In this document: piece by piece, positions 18,555 to 26,864 of the stretch
Layout of the letters: every line of letters starts with the position of its first letter
Position numbering within the stretch: position 1 is the first letter of the stretch
Source: QHVT01 sp036399015
GTDB taxonomy: Bacteria > Acidobacteriota > Thermoanaerobaculia > Gp7-AA8
Assembly (NCBI GenBank): GCA_036399015.1
Contig: DASWNW010000124.1
Coordinates: forward strand, 1 to 64,000
Direction: 5' to 3'
DNA: 64,000 bases
Notes under the pieces: generated by a model
The model's input: only the letters and a program-made list of their open reading frames with translations
What the model was told of the DNA's origin: nothing
The model's database searches: none
Position numbers and translations under genes: made by a program

Positions 18555-19376
18555 ATGACTCGCACCATCGGCTTCATCGGCGCCGGCAACATGGCCGAGG
18601 CGATGATTCGCGGGCTGCTGCGCGGGAACGACTTTGCTCCCGCGCAGATCTCCGCCTCCGGGCCGCGCGAGGAGCGGGTGCGCGAGCTGCGGGAGGCGTA
18701 CGGCATCGACGCCACGACCGACAACAAGGTCCCGGCCGCGGCGGGGATCGTCGTGCTGTCGGTCAAGCCGCAGATCATGCGCAAGGTGCTGGAGGAGGTC
18801 GCCGGGACGATCGCTCCTGACGCGCTCGTGATCTCCATCGCCGCCGGCGTCCCGGTGGCGACGATCCAGGCCCGGCTCGCTTCCGGCACGCGCGTCATCC
18901 GGGCCATGCCGAACACTCCGGCGCTCGTCGACGCCGCGGCCACCGCCATCGCCGGCGGGGAGCATGCGCGGGAGTCGGACCTCGCCGACGCGAAGCGGAT
19001 CTTCGACGCCATCGGCCTCACCGTCATCCTCGACGAGTCGCAGCTCGATGCGGTGACGGGGCTCTCCGGCTCCGGACCTGCCTACGTCTTCCTGATTCTC
19101 GAGGCGCTCAGCGACGCCGGCGTGAAGGTCGGCCTGTCGCGCCGCACGGCGCAGCTCCTGGCGGCGCAGACGGTCCTCGGCTCGGCGAAGCTGCTGCTCG
19201 AAACGAACGAGCATCCGGGGCGGTTGAAGGACATGGTCACCTCGCCGGGCGGGACGGCGATTACCGGACTGCATACACTGGAGAACGGCGGTGTCCGCAC
19301 GACGCTCATGAATGCGGTCGAGGCGGCGACGCGCCGCTCGCGGGAGCTCGGAGAGGGGATGCGCGAGAAGGAGTAG
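18555..19376 (+). CDS. proC: Pyrroline-5-carboxylate reductase
   Basis: Last step of proline synthesis, NAD(P)H-dependent, cytoplasmic. The 273 aa protein has the N-terminal Rossmann motif GFIGAGNMAEAM, the conserved VIRAMPNTPA stretch and LSGSGPAY. The C-terminal helix carries the signature MVTSPGGTAITGLHTLE. Start ATG with GGGGAG 5-6 bp upstream. It is followed 3 bp later by the DinB-like gene, so the two are likely co-transcribed. Confidence 0.97.
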   Translation: MTRTIGFIGAGNMAEAMIRGLLRGNDFAPAQISASGPREERVRELREAYGIDATTDNKVPAAAGIVVLSVKPQIMRKVLEEVAGTIAPDALVISIAAGVPVATIQARLASGTRVIRAMPNTPALVDAAATAIAGGEHARESDLADAKRIFDAIGLTVILDESQLDAVTGLSGSGPAYVFLILEALSDAGVKVGLSRRTAQLLAAQTVLGSAKLLLETNEHPGRLKDMVTSPGGTAITGLHTLENGGVRTTLMNAVEAATRRSRELGEGMREKE

Positions 19377-19379
19377 GGG

Positions 19380-19940
19380 ATGGACGCGCTGGAGGAAATC
19401 GAGAAGGAGCTGAACGAGGCCACGCGCCGCGCCTGGACGCTCGTGCAGTCCACCGACGCCCGCCTCTTCACCGTGCGCCCCGATCCGGCGAGCTGGTCGG
19501 CCGCCGAGTGCATCAGCCATCTCAGTATCTCGACCGAGTCGTTCCTGCCGGTCCTGCGCGCGGCGCTCGACGACGCCCGGCAGCGCGGCATCATCGTGAA
19601 GGGGAAGCGGAAGCTGAAGATGGATCTCCTTGGCCGTATCCTGCGCTGGTTCCTCGAGCCGCCGATCCGGAAGAAAACGAAGACCACGGCGCCGTTCGTC
19701 CCCCGCTCCGTGCGCGCCAAGGCAGACGCGTTCGGCGAGTTCGCCTCGCTCCAGCAGAAGCTCGCGGAGCTGATCATCGCCGCGCGCGGCATCGACCTCA
19801 ACCGGGTGAAGATCGTCTCCCCCTTCGACAAGCGGGTGAAGTACAACGTCTTCTCCGCCTTCCGGATCCTCGTCGCGCACGAGCGCCGCCATCTCTGGCA
19901 GGCCGAGCAGGCGGTGGCGGCGTTGCGGCGGGTGGCGTGA
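19380..19940 (+). CDS. DinB-superfamily protein
   Basis: A 186 aa four-helix-bundle protein resembling DinB_2/YfiT-like metalloenzymes. Possible metal ligands are the His in ECISHLSIS (about residue 45) and the paired His in LVAHERRHLWQ near the C-terminus (about 168-172). Characterised members of this superfamily are metal-dependent thiol transferases; the substrate here is unknown. It starts 3 bp after proC. Confidence 0.75.
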   Translation: MDALEEIEKELNEATRRAWTLVQSTDARLFTVRPDPASWSAAECISHLSISTESFLPVLRAALDDARQRGIIVKGKRKLKMDLLGRILRWFLEPPIRKKTKTTAPFVPRSVRAKADAFGEFASLQQKLAELIIAARGIDLNRVKIVSPFDKRVKYNVFSAFRILVAHERRHLWQAEQAVAALRRVA

Positions 19941-20001
19941 TTCTTCGGGGATTGCACCCCATGGCCCCGTTCGCGCATCATCCGCCGCCCGAGGTGAATG
20001 G

Positions 20002-20643
20002 ATGACGGTGCTGGAGCAGGAGGGGGAGTCGTCCCTTTCCGAGAAAATGAGGGAGACGCTGGCCATGCTCCCCGAGGAAGGGGTGACCCTGGTCACGATC
20101 CGTGACCTGATCGGCCGCGAGGGGATGCTCCTCGTCACCGCCTTCCTGACCATCATCTTCCTGGTCCCGGTCTCGATTCCCGGCGTCAGCACGGTCTTCG
20201 GCGGCGCCATCCTGCTGCTTTCGGTCAGCCGTCTCGTGAACAAGCCGCTCTGGCTCCCCAAGAAGCTGAAGGACCGGGTGGTCTCGACGCAGAAGCTGCG
20301 CGGCGGGATGGAGCGGGGCCTGAAGTGGTTTCAGCGGCTGGAGAAGGTGAGCCGGCCGCGGCGCATGCGCGGCCTGACCCGCGGCCACGGCTTTGTCGGT
20401 TTCACCAACAACTTCGGTCTGATCCTCGGCGCGGTCCTGCTGATGGCGCCGTTCGGCCTGATCCCCTTCAGCAATACCCTACCGGCCATCGCGCTGCTCT
20501 TCTTCGCCATCGGCCTCCTGAACCGCGACGGCGTCTGCATCCTCCTCGGCCACCTGATGAATCTCGCCTCGATCGTCTACTTCGGGGTGCTGTTGCTGGG
20601 CGGCGCGGTGGTGATCAAGGAAGCGCTGCAGCGGATCTTTTAG
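20002..20643 (+). CDS. ExoD-family membrane protein
   Basis: A 213 aa protein with a soluble N-terminus (DLIGREGMLLVTAFLTIIFLVPVSIPG) and several hydrophobic segments. The FTNNFGLILGAVLLMAPFGLIPFSNTLPA region is typical of the ExoD exopolysaccharide-synthesis family. Members affect exopolysaccharide production or alkaline tolerance, but the mechanism is not established. The stop codon abuts a long nonamer repeat. Confidence 0.82.
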   Translation: MTVLEQEGESSLSEKMRETLAMLPEEGVTLVTIRDLIGREGMLLVTAFLTIIFLVPVSIPGVSTVFGGAILLLSVSRLVNKPLWLPKKLKDRVVSTQKLRGGMERGLKWFQRLEKVSRPRRMRGLTRGHGFVGFTNNFGLILGAVLLMAPFGLIPFSNTLPAIALLFFAIGLLNRDGVCILLGHLMNLASIVYFGVLLLGGAVVIKEALQRIF

Positions 20644-20772
20644 GTTCCTCGGGTTCCTCGGAGTTCCTCGGGTAAGCTGGATGACGACCTCCGAGGAACC
20701 CCGAGGAACGGCGAAGCCGAGGAACTCCGAGGAACTCCGAGGAACCCCGAGGAACCGAGAAACCCGAGGAAC
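20642..20772. repeat. Long inverted repeat with ~9 bp period, GTTCCTCGG type (locus A7)
   Basis: Three left units of GTTCCTCGG type are followed by a short loop. A right arm of about 85 bp is made of CCGAGGAAC-type units at 9-10 bp spacing. The right arm is more than twice the left. It fills the entire gap between the ExoD-like gene and the FAD enzyme gene and ends directly at an ATG. Confidence 0.9.
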
Positions 20773-20805
20773 ATGATCCCCTCCGACACGCGTTTGCAAG
20801 GCGAC

Positions 20806-22353
20806 ATGTCCAACCGGTACGACGTCGTCATCCTCGGCGGAGCCTTCAGCGGCGCCTCGACGGCCATCCTGCTGCGGCGCGAGCTGCCGCAGTTGCGCGT
20901 CCTGATCGTTGAGAAGGCCGAGGCGTTCGACGAGAAGGTCGGCGAGGCGACGACCGAGATGTCGGCCATGTTCCTGACGCGCCGGCTGGCCATGTGGCAC
21001 CACCTCGAGCGCGAGCAGCTCCCGAAGGAAGGACTCCGCTACTGGTTCGCGAACGACCAAGTCACCGGGCACGCCGACGCGAGCGAGACCGGCGCCTTCA
21101 TCCGCAGCGTCGTCCCGTCGTTCCAGTTGCGGCGCGACGCCCTCGACGAGCATCTCCTCGCCACGGCGGTCGCCGAAGGGGCGGAGCTCCTGCGTCCGGC
21201 GAAGGTGCGCGACGTCGCGCTCGCCGACTTCAACAACCGGTTGACCGTGGAGATCGGCACCGAGGTGCGCGAGCTCGAGTGCCGCTGGGTCGTCGACGCC
21301 ACCGGCCGGGTGAACTTCCTCGGCCGCCGTCTCAACCTCATCGAGCGCAACGACGAGCATCCCACCGCCGCCATCTGGTGCCGCTGGAAGAACGTCCGCC
21401 ACATCGACGACCTCGCCGTCCGCCTCGGCATCTCCGGCGGCAACATCGGCTCGCGCCGCCTCGGCACGAACCACTACACCGGCTACGGCTACTGGATCTG
21501 GGTCATTCCTCTCGGAAACGGCGAGACGAGCATCGGCGTCGTCTTCGACAAGCGCCTCATCGGCCTGCACCACAGCAAGAACCGCGCGGAAGACTTCATC
21601 GCGTTTCTGAAGGCGGTCCCCTCGCTCGCCGAGCTGCTCGAAGGCGCCGAGCCGCGCCTCGACGACCTCCGCTTCTACTCCAGCCTCGCCTACTCCACGA
21701 AGCAGTACATGGGGAAAGGATGGGCGCTGGTCGGTGACGCGGCGGTGTTCCTTGATCCCTACTATTCGCCCGGGCTCGACCACGCCTCCTTCTCCGTCGA
21801 CGCGACCGTCCAGATCATCAAAAAGGATGCGGCGGGCGCCGACCTGACGGCGGAGATGACGGAGCACAACGCGACCTTCCTCCGCTCGTACTGGCGCTTT
21901 TTCCGCTCCGTCTACAAGGACAAGTACTTCTACATGGGCGAGGCGGACCTGCTCAGCGCCTCGATGCTCATCGATACGGCGCAGTACTACATCTTCGTGG
22001 TAATCCCCGCCTACAAGTTCATGAAGAAGTTCCACTGGATGCCGGTGCTCGGGCCGAAGCCGGCGTTCATCAGCTACCACCTGATGCGGATTTACAACCG
22101 CCGCTTCAAGGCCATCGCCGAGGCGCGGCGCGCTGCCGGTGTGGCGGGCCTGTACAACGACCGCCGCCGCATCAAGGCGTACTTCAATCTCGGCGTCGCG
22201 CCGATGCGGATGGTGCTGCGGGGGCTGAGATTGTGGGTGCGCGCCGAGCTGGGGCTGCTGCGTCTGAAGCTGCGGCGCGCGCCGCGGGTCACAGAGTCGC
22301 CAGTACCGCCCGCTTCACCTTCCCCCGTTCATCCACCGGCATCTCATCAATGA
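20806..22353 (+). CDS. Flavin-dependent halogenase-like FAD oxidoreductase (1)
   Basis: A protein of about 515 aa with an N-terminal dinucleotide fold (YDVVILGGAFSGAS) and the W-x-W-x-I-P motif (YWIWVIPLGNG, about residue 229). That motif marks the tryptophan-halogenase-like branch of flavin monooxygenases. A conserved GDAAVFLDPYYSPG segment follows. The halogenase Lys cannot be assigned with certainty, so oxidation without halogenation is possible. The ATG at 20806 with AAGG upstream is preferred over one at 20773, which abuts a repeat. The 3' end overlaps the convergent AMP-ligase gene by 65 bp. It is likely a tailoring enzyme of the acyl-chain cluster that continues to 28.7 kb. Confidence 0.78.
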   Translation: MSNRYDVVILGGAFSGASTAILLRRELPQLRVLIVEKAEAFDEKVGEATTEMSAMFLTRRLAMWHHLEREQLPKEGLRYWFANDQVTGHADASETGAFIRSVVPSFQLRRDALDEHLLATAVAEGAELLRPAKVRDVALADFNNRLTVEIGTEVRELECRWVVDATGRVNFLGRRLNLIERNDEHPTAAIWCRWKNVRHIDDLAVRLGISGGNIGSRRLGTNHYTGYGYWIWVIPLGNGETSIGVVFDKRLIGLHHSKNRAEDFIAFLKAVPSLAELLEGAEPRLDDLRFYSSLAYSTKQYMGKGWALVGDAAVFLDPYYSPGLDHASFSVDATVQIIKKDAAGADLTAEMTEHNATFLRSYWRFFRSVYKDKYFYMGEADLLSASMLIDTAQYYIFVVIPAYKFMKKFHWMPVLGPKPAFISYHLMRIYNRRFKAIAEARRAAGVAGLYNDRRRIKAYFNLGVAPMRMVLRGLRLWVRAELGLLRLKLRRAPRVTESPVPPASPSPVHPPASHQ

Positions 22354-23638
22354 GCTTCACGATGCGGGGGACCTTGTGTGTGGAGAGCCGCGCGCGGCAG
22401 AACTCGCGCACCTGCTCGCGCGTGACGTTCGGCAGCGCGACGACGGCCGCCGCCACCACCTCGCCGCGCGCACCGGCCGGCTCGCCGTAGACCTTCGCCT
22501 CGCGCACGCCTTCGATCTGCAGGATCACCGCCTCGACTTCTCGCGGGTTCACTTTCTTGCCGGCGGTGTTGATCAGGTCTCCGGCGCGTCCGGTGAGCGC
22601 CAGTTCGCCGTCCTCCCGCAACTGGACGAGATCGTCCGTGGTGAACGTGCCCTGCTCGAACGGCTGGAACGTCGCCGCGTCGAGCAGGTACCCGGCGGCG
22701 ACCGACGCGCTGCGGACGCCGAGACGGGTGCCGCTGGTCTCGAGGCCGACACCCTCCAGCGCCTCGCCGACCGTCCCGCGCTCGACGGCGCCGCCGCGCC
22801 GGTCGTACGTGATCCCGCCGCACTCACTGCATCCGTAGAACGAATGGATGTCGCGGCCGAACCGCTCGCGGAAGCGGCGTGACGTGGCGGCGGGGAGCGG
22901 CGCGCCGGCCGAGATGAAGGTGCGGACCGTCTCGAACTCCCCATGCGCCGTGCTGGCAAGGTGCGCGAAGACCATCGGGATCAGCGGCGCAACCGTGCAG
23001 CGGTGGCGGTTCGCCAGCTCCAGCAGCGGCTGCGGCAGGTAGTCGTTCGAGACCACCACCGCCGTTCCCTGCACCAGCAGCGGCATGACGAGGTTCGAGA
23101 AGCCGTAGCTGTGGGAGAAGGGGATCGCGCCGAGGTTGAGGTCATCCGGGCCGATGTCCATCGTCGAGCAGATGTTCGTGCAGTCGGCGATCAGGTTCGC
23201 CTCCGTCGTGACGATCCCTTTCGGCGTCCCCGTCGAGCCGGACGTCAGCTTGATCAGGCGTGCATCGGCAGGGACCGCCGGCCGGTTCCGCGGGTCGCGC
23301 ACGGAAATCGACGTCCGCTCGGCAGCGTAGAGCAGCCCGCGAATGGCGAAATGGCCGAGGATCTTCGCCACCTCAATCTCCGGCGCGTCACGGTCGACCG
23401 GCACCACCACCAGCCGCAGCTTGCAGGCGGCGAGGAACGCCGCCACGAAGTCGACCGAGTTCGGGAGCTGGATGGCGAGCGCGTCGGCCTCCCGCAAACC
23501 GGCCGCGGTGAGCTCCGCCGCGAGCGCCTCCGCGCGCTCCAGCAGCGCCGAACGGGTCGTCACGGCACCCGTCGAGCCGTCGATGAGGGCAGCGGCAGCG
23601 GGGGCGCCGGTGGTGAGGGAAAGAAATCGCTGGTACAT
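22289..23638 (-). CDS. Acyl/aryl-AMP ligase (ANL superfamily)
   Basis: A 449 aa adenylate-forming enzyme. The P-loop-like motif LTSGSTGTPKG (about residue 151), an aromatic/SYG motif (FYGCSECGG), TDDLVQL and the C-terminal catalytic Lys region (PVDERGKVKR) are all visible. It would activate a carboxylic acid as acyl-AMP and load it onto CoA or the nearby acyl carrier protein. It is transcribed opposite to its neighbours, between two halogenase-like genes. In polyene and alkylresorcinol clusters such ligases provide the starter unit; that role here is inference. Confidence 0.88.
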   Translation of the reverse strand: MYQRFLSLTTGAPAAAALIDGSTGAVTTRSALLERAEALAAELTAAGLREADALAIQLPNSVDFVAAFLAACKLRLVVVPVDRDAPEIEVAKILGHFAIRGLLYAAERTSISVRDPRNRPAVPADARLIKLTSGSTGTPKGIVTTEANLIADCTNICSTMDIGPDDLNLGAIPFSHSYGFSNLVMPLLVQGTAVVVSNDYLPQPLLELANRHRCTVAPLIPMVFAHLASTAHGEFETVRTFISAGAPLPAATSRRFRERFGRDIHSFYGCSECGGITYDRRGGAVERGTVGEALEGVGLETSGTRLGVRSASVAAGYLLDAATFQPFEQGTFTTDDLVQLREDGELALTGRAGDLINTAGKKVNPREVEAVILQIEGVREAKVYGEPAGARGEVVAAAVVALPNVTREQVREFCRARLSTHKVPRIVKLIDEMPVDERGKVKRAVLATL

Positions 23639-23690
23639 GGGACCGGTTCAGCAGAATAGCAGAGGCACTTTCGTGCGTTTGTGGACCCCG

Positions 23691-24932
23691 ATGCGCGACG
23701 TCATCGTCATCGGAGGCGGCCCGGCGGGCTCCACCGCCGCCACCCTCCTCGCACAGCAGGGGTTCTCCGTAACACTCCTGGAGCGCGAACGGTTCCCCCG
23801 CTTCCAGATCGGGGAGTCGCTCCTCCCGTACAACAACGACCTCTTCGAGCGCCTCGGCGTCACCGACCAGATCGCCGCCGGCGCCTCGGTGCCGAAGTAC
23901 GGCGCCTATTTCGTCACCGGTGACGGCCGCACCGGCTTCAGCTTCCGCTTCGACCAGCGGCTGAAGGATCCCTACCGCCGCTCCTTCCAGGTGAAGCGCG
24001 CCGAATTCGACGACCTCCTCCTCCGCAACGCGATCCGGCACGGTGTCGACGTGCGGCAGGAGACGCCGGTGGTCTCCCTCGACCTCTCGAATCCGGAGAA
24101 GGCGGTGGTGAACGACCTCGAGGCGCGCTTCGTCATCGACGCCAGCGGCCACACCTCGGTAGTCGGGAGCCGCTTCGGCGGCCGCAGCGACGTCGAGTCG
24201 CTGAAGAAGATCGCGTTTTTCGCCCACTACAGGAACGTCCCCCGCGCCGAGGGGAAGGACGGCGGCAGCACGGTCATCGTCGTCCTCCGCAACGCCTGGT
24301 TCTGGCTGATCCCGGTCACCGATGAGCTGATGAGCGTCGGCCTGGTCGTCGACCGCGACCATTACGTGAAATGCGGCCTGCAGCCGCAGGAGCTGCTCGA
24401 GCGCACCATCGCCGGCTCGTCCTGGGTGGCCGAACGGATGAAGAACGCCGAGCGGGTGACGCCGGTCCATGCGCGCAAGGACTTCTCCTTTCGGATGGAG
24501 AGGCTGACCGGGCCGAACTTCGCGCTGATCGGCGACGCGGCCGGCTTCCTCGACCCGATCTTCTCGACCGGCGTGTTCATGGCCATGAAGTCCGCCGACA
24601 TCGCCGCGCACGCGGTGGCGCTGCGCCTGCGCACCGGGTCGGACGGCGCTCTGGGTCGTTACCAGCGCGAGATGACGCGCGGCCTCGACCAGTACCTCCG
24701 CTTCATCGGCCGCTTCTACGACCGCGACTTCCTCGAAGTCTTCCTCCAGCCGTCCGAGACGTTCGGATTGCTGGAGGCGATCGTCGGCGTGCTGGCCGGC
24801 AACATCTTCGCCACGCGCGACAACCGCTTCAAAATCGCCCTCTTCTTCGCCCTCGTCCGCCTGCAGAAGTGGCGCGGCGTGATCGCCCCGCGCATCGCGT
24901 GGGATGCGCTTCCCTCCGCCGCTTCGTCGTAA
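23691..24932 (+). CDS. Flavin-dependent halogenase-like FAD oxidoreductase (2)
   Basis: A 413 aa FAD enzyme with VIVIGGGPAGS at the N-terminus, RFQIGESLLP and the W-x-W-x-I-P motif (AWFWLIP, about residue 204). The GDAAGFLDPIFSTG FAD segment is present. It is related to, but clearly distinct from, the enzyme at 20806. The ATG at 23691 lacks a ribosome site. A GTG at 23673 with AGAGG upstream is a good alternative that adds six residues. It is followed 14 bp later by the acyl carrier protein gene, which suggests action on ACP-bound substrates. Confidence 0.82.
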   Translation: MRDVIVIGGGPAGSTAATLLAQQGFSVTLLERERFPRFQIGESLLPYNNDLFERLGVTDQIAAGASVPKYGAYFVTGDGRTGFSFRFDQRLKDPYRRSFQVKRAEFDDLLLRNAIRHGVDVRQETPVVSLDLSNPEKAVVNDLEARFVIDASGHTSVVGSRFGGRSDVESLKKIAFFAHYRNVPRAEGKDGGSTVIVVLRNAWFWLIPVTDELMSVGLVVDRDHYVKCGLQPQELLERTIAGSSWVAERMKNAERVTPVHARKDFSFRMERLTGPNFALIGDAAGFLDPIFSTGVFMAMKSADIAAHAVALRLRTGSDGALGRYQREMTRGLDQYLRFIGRFYDRDFLEVFLQPSETFGLLEAIVGVLAGNIFATRDNRFKIALFFALVRLQKWRGVIAPRIAWDALPSAASS

Positions 24933-24946
24933 ACTCCCGGATTCCT

Positions 24947-25210
24947 ATGGACCTGAAACGGAAATTGAAGGAGCTGCTCATCGAGCGGCTGAAGTTCGAA
25001 GACATGACCCCCGACGACATCGGGGACGACGACCCGCTCTTCGCCGGCGGCCTCGGCCTCGATTCCATCGACGCCCTGGAGATCGTGGTGATGCTCGAGA
25101 GCGAGTTCGGCATCAAGGTGAAGAACGAAAGCTCCGCGCGCGACTACTTTCGCTCCGTATCCACGCTCGCCGAGCTCGTGGAGCAGAAGCTGGCGGAACC
25201 AAAGGTTTAG
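24947..25210 (+). CDS. Acyl carrier protein
   Basis: An 87 aa acidic helical protein. The phosphopantetheine site is in GLGLDSIDALEIV (Ser in DSID, about residue 42), after DIGDDDPLFAGG, and the C-terminal LAELVEQKLAE helix is typical. It would carry the growing acyl chain for the ketosynthase pair downstream. It is separated from the dehydratase-like gene by a heptamer hairpin. A dedicated ACP next to KS genes supports a secondary lipid or polyketide pathway rather than primary fatty-acid synthesis. Confidence 0.93.
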   Translation: MDLKRKLKELLIERLKFEDMTPDDIGDDDPLFAGGLGLDSIDALEIVVMLESEFGIKVKNESSARDYFRSVSTLAELVEQKLAEPKV

Positions 25211-25293
25211 TTGTCAGTTGTCGGTTGTCGGTTATCCGTGGTTCGATCGCCCGGCGCAACCCCACAGACAACGGACCACTGACAACCGACAAC
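25210..25293. repeat. Inverted heptamer repeat, GTTGTCG type (locus A8)
   Basis: Four left units (GTTGTCA, GTTGTCG, GTTGTCG, GTTATCC) begin at the last base of the ACP stop codon. Four inverted units (AGACAAC, GGACCAC, TGACAAC, CGACAAC) end 3 bp before the next ATG. The element therefore fills the whole gap within an otherwise tight gene cluster. Confidence 0.9.
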
Positions 25294-25296
25294 ACC

Positions 25297-25665
25297 ATGT
25301 CCTGGCTCGCCAACCTTCCGCACCAGATCCCCTTCCGCGCTGCCAGCGCCGTCCGCCGCCTCGATGAGAAGACCGTCGAAGGCGTCTATCTCTGCACCGC
25401 GAACGACGTGCTGCCCACCGGCGTCATGGTGCTGGAGGCGATGGCGCAGTTCGCGGGGGGGCTGGTGCTGAAGGAGCAGGGGTTTCTGACCGGCATGGAT
25501 CGCTGCGAGGTGCTGCGGGCGGTCGAGCCGGGCGACGAGCTGGTCTGCACCGTCACGCTCGAGGTCGCGTTCGGCGGCACGTTCCGCTTCAGCGGAGTCG
25601 GACACATCGGTGGAGTAGAAGCAGTACGGGGCAGGTTCTACCTCGCTGCTGATGCGCAAGCCTGA
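25297..25665 (+). CDS. Hotdog-fold 3-hydroxyacyl-ACP dehydratase-like protein
   Basis: A 122 aa FabZ-like protein. LPHQIPF at the start and TGVMVLEAMAQFAGGL match FabZ, with the catalytic Glu in EAMAQ. The loop that holds the catalytic His in FabZ (HFPG) appears shortened to ANDVLPTG. The His is absent, so activity as a normal dehydratase is doubtful. It overlaps the ketosynthase gene by 14 bp. It could be a degenerate dehydratase, a partner subunit or a thioesterase-like hotdog protein. Confidence 0.72.
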   Translation: MSWLANLPHQIPFRAASAVRRLDEKTVEGVYLCTANDVLPTGVMVLEAMAQFAGGLVLKEQGFLTGMDRCEVLRAVEPGDELVCTVTLEVAFGGTFRFSGVGHIGGVEAVRGRFYLAADAQA

Positions 25666-26854
25666 CCCCACTACGCGGATCGCCATCACCGGCGCCGGCA
25701 TCATCTGTTCTATCGGCCGCAACAAGGACGAGGTGTGGGCGTCGATTGCCGAGTCGCGGGCAGGCATTGCCGAGCTGAAAGCGTTCCCTGGCGAGACGTT
25801 CCCGACGGACATTGCCGCCGAGGCAGTGGCCGAATTGCCGATCTCCCGCCGTGAGGCGAAGCGGCTCTCGCGCACCGACCTCCTGGCGATCATCGCCGCG
25901 AAAGAGGCGCTCGAGCAGGCGAACGGCGCTCCCACCGAACGGGCGATCGTCTCCACCGGCACCTCCACCGGAGGGCTGCTGGAAGGGGAGGAGTACTACT
26001 TCGGCCGCATGACCCGCGGACGGCGCCGCGCACCGGCGTCGCGCGTGCTGCAGCAGCCGACCTCCGCCCCCTCCGACGCCGTGGCGCGCGTCTTCAACCT
26101 CGGCGGCGGCGTCATCTCGAACGCTACCGCCTGTGCCTCCGCCGGCGCGGCGATCGGCATGGCCGCCGACTTCCTGCGTGCCGGACACGCCGACGTCGCG
26201 CTCGCCGGCGGCAGCGACGCGCTCTGCCGCCTGACGTACAGCGGCTTCAACGTCCTCCAGGCGGTCGACCCCGAGCCCTGCTCCCCCTTCGGTGCCGCCC
26301 GCAAGGGCATCACTCTCGGCGAAGGCGCCGGCTATCTCGTCCTGGAGCGCTGGGATGATGCGGTGGCGCGCGGCGCGACGATCCTGGCCGAGCTCCGCGG
26401 CTACGGCGCCTCCTGCGACGCCCACCACCCGACCGCCCCCATCGAAGACGGCCGCGGCGCCGAGGCGGCCATGCGCGACGCGCTGCGCGAGTCGGGCGTC
26501 ACTACGGTCGACTACGTCAACGCCCACGGCACAGGCACGCTGCTCAACGACTCCGCCGAGACGAAGGCGATCATCGCCGCCGTCGGCAACGGCGTCCCGG
26601 TCTCGTCCAGCAAGTCCTACTTCGGCCACACCCTCGGCGCGTCCGGTGCCGTGGAAGCGGTCGTGACCGTGCTCGCGCTGCAGCACCAGATCGCTCCGCC
26701 GACGCTCCGCCTCGAGACCGCGGCCGACGATTGCCCGCTCGACTACATCCCGCACATCCCCCGCCCCATGGCGATGGAAGACGTGCTCTCCAACACCTTC
26801 GGCTTCGGCGGGAGCAACGTCTCGCTGGCGTTCCGCAGGGTGCAAGGGCTATAA
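25652..26854 (+). CDS. Beta-ketoacyl-ACP synthase (KS, catalytic)
   Basis: A 400 aa FabF-type condensing enzyme. The full triad is visible: Cys in TACASAG (about residue 162), His in NAHGTGT (about 292) and His in FGHTLGASG (about 330). GFGGSN is near the C-terminus. It would extend the ACP-bound chain. It is followed 10 bp later by a second KS-fold protein that lacks the triad, the usual arrangement of a KS and chain-length-factor pair. No ketoreductase gene is seen in the cluster. Confidence 0.93.
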   Translation: MRKPDPTTRIAITGAGIICSIGRNKDEVWASIAESRAGIAELKAFPGETFPTDIAAEAVAELPISRREAKRLSRTDLLAIIAAKEALEQANGAPTERAIVSTGTSTGGLLEGEEYYFGRMTRGRRRAPASRVLQQPTSAPSDAVARVFNLGGGVISNATACASAGAAIGMAADFLRAGHADVALAGGSDALCRLTYSGFNVLQAVDPEPCSPFGAARKGITLGEGAGYLVLERWDDAVARGATILAELRGYGASCDAHHPTAPIEDGRGAEAAMRDALRESGVTTVDYVNAHGTGTLLNDSAETKAIIAAVGNGVPVSSSKSYFGHTLGASGAVEAVVTVLALQHQIAPPTLRLETAADDCPLDYIPHIPRPMAMEDVLSNTFGFGGSNVSLAFRRVQGL

Positions 26855-26864
26855 CGCCCGCTCC

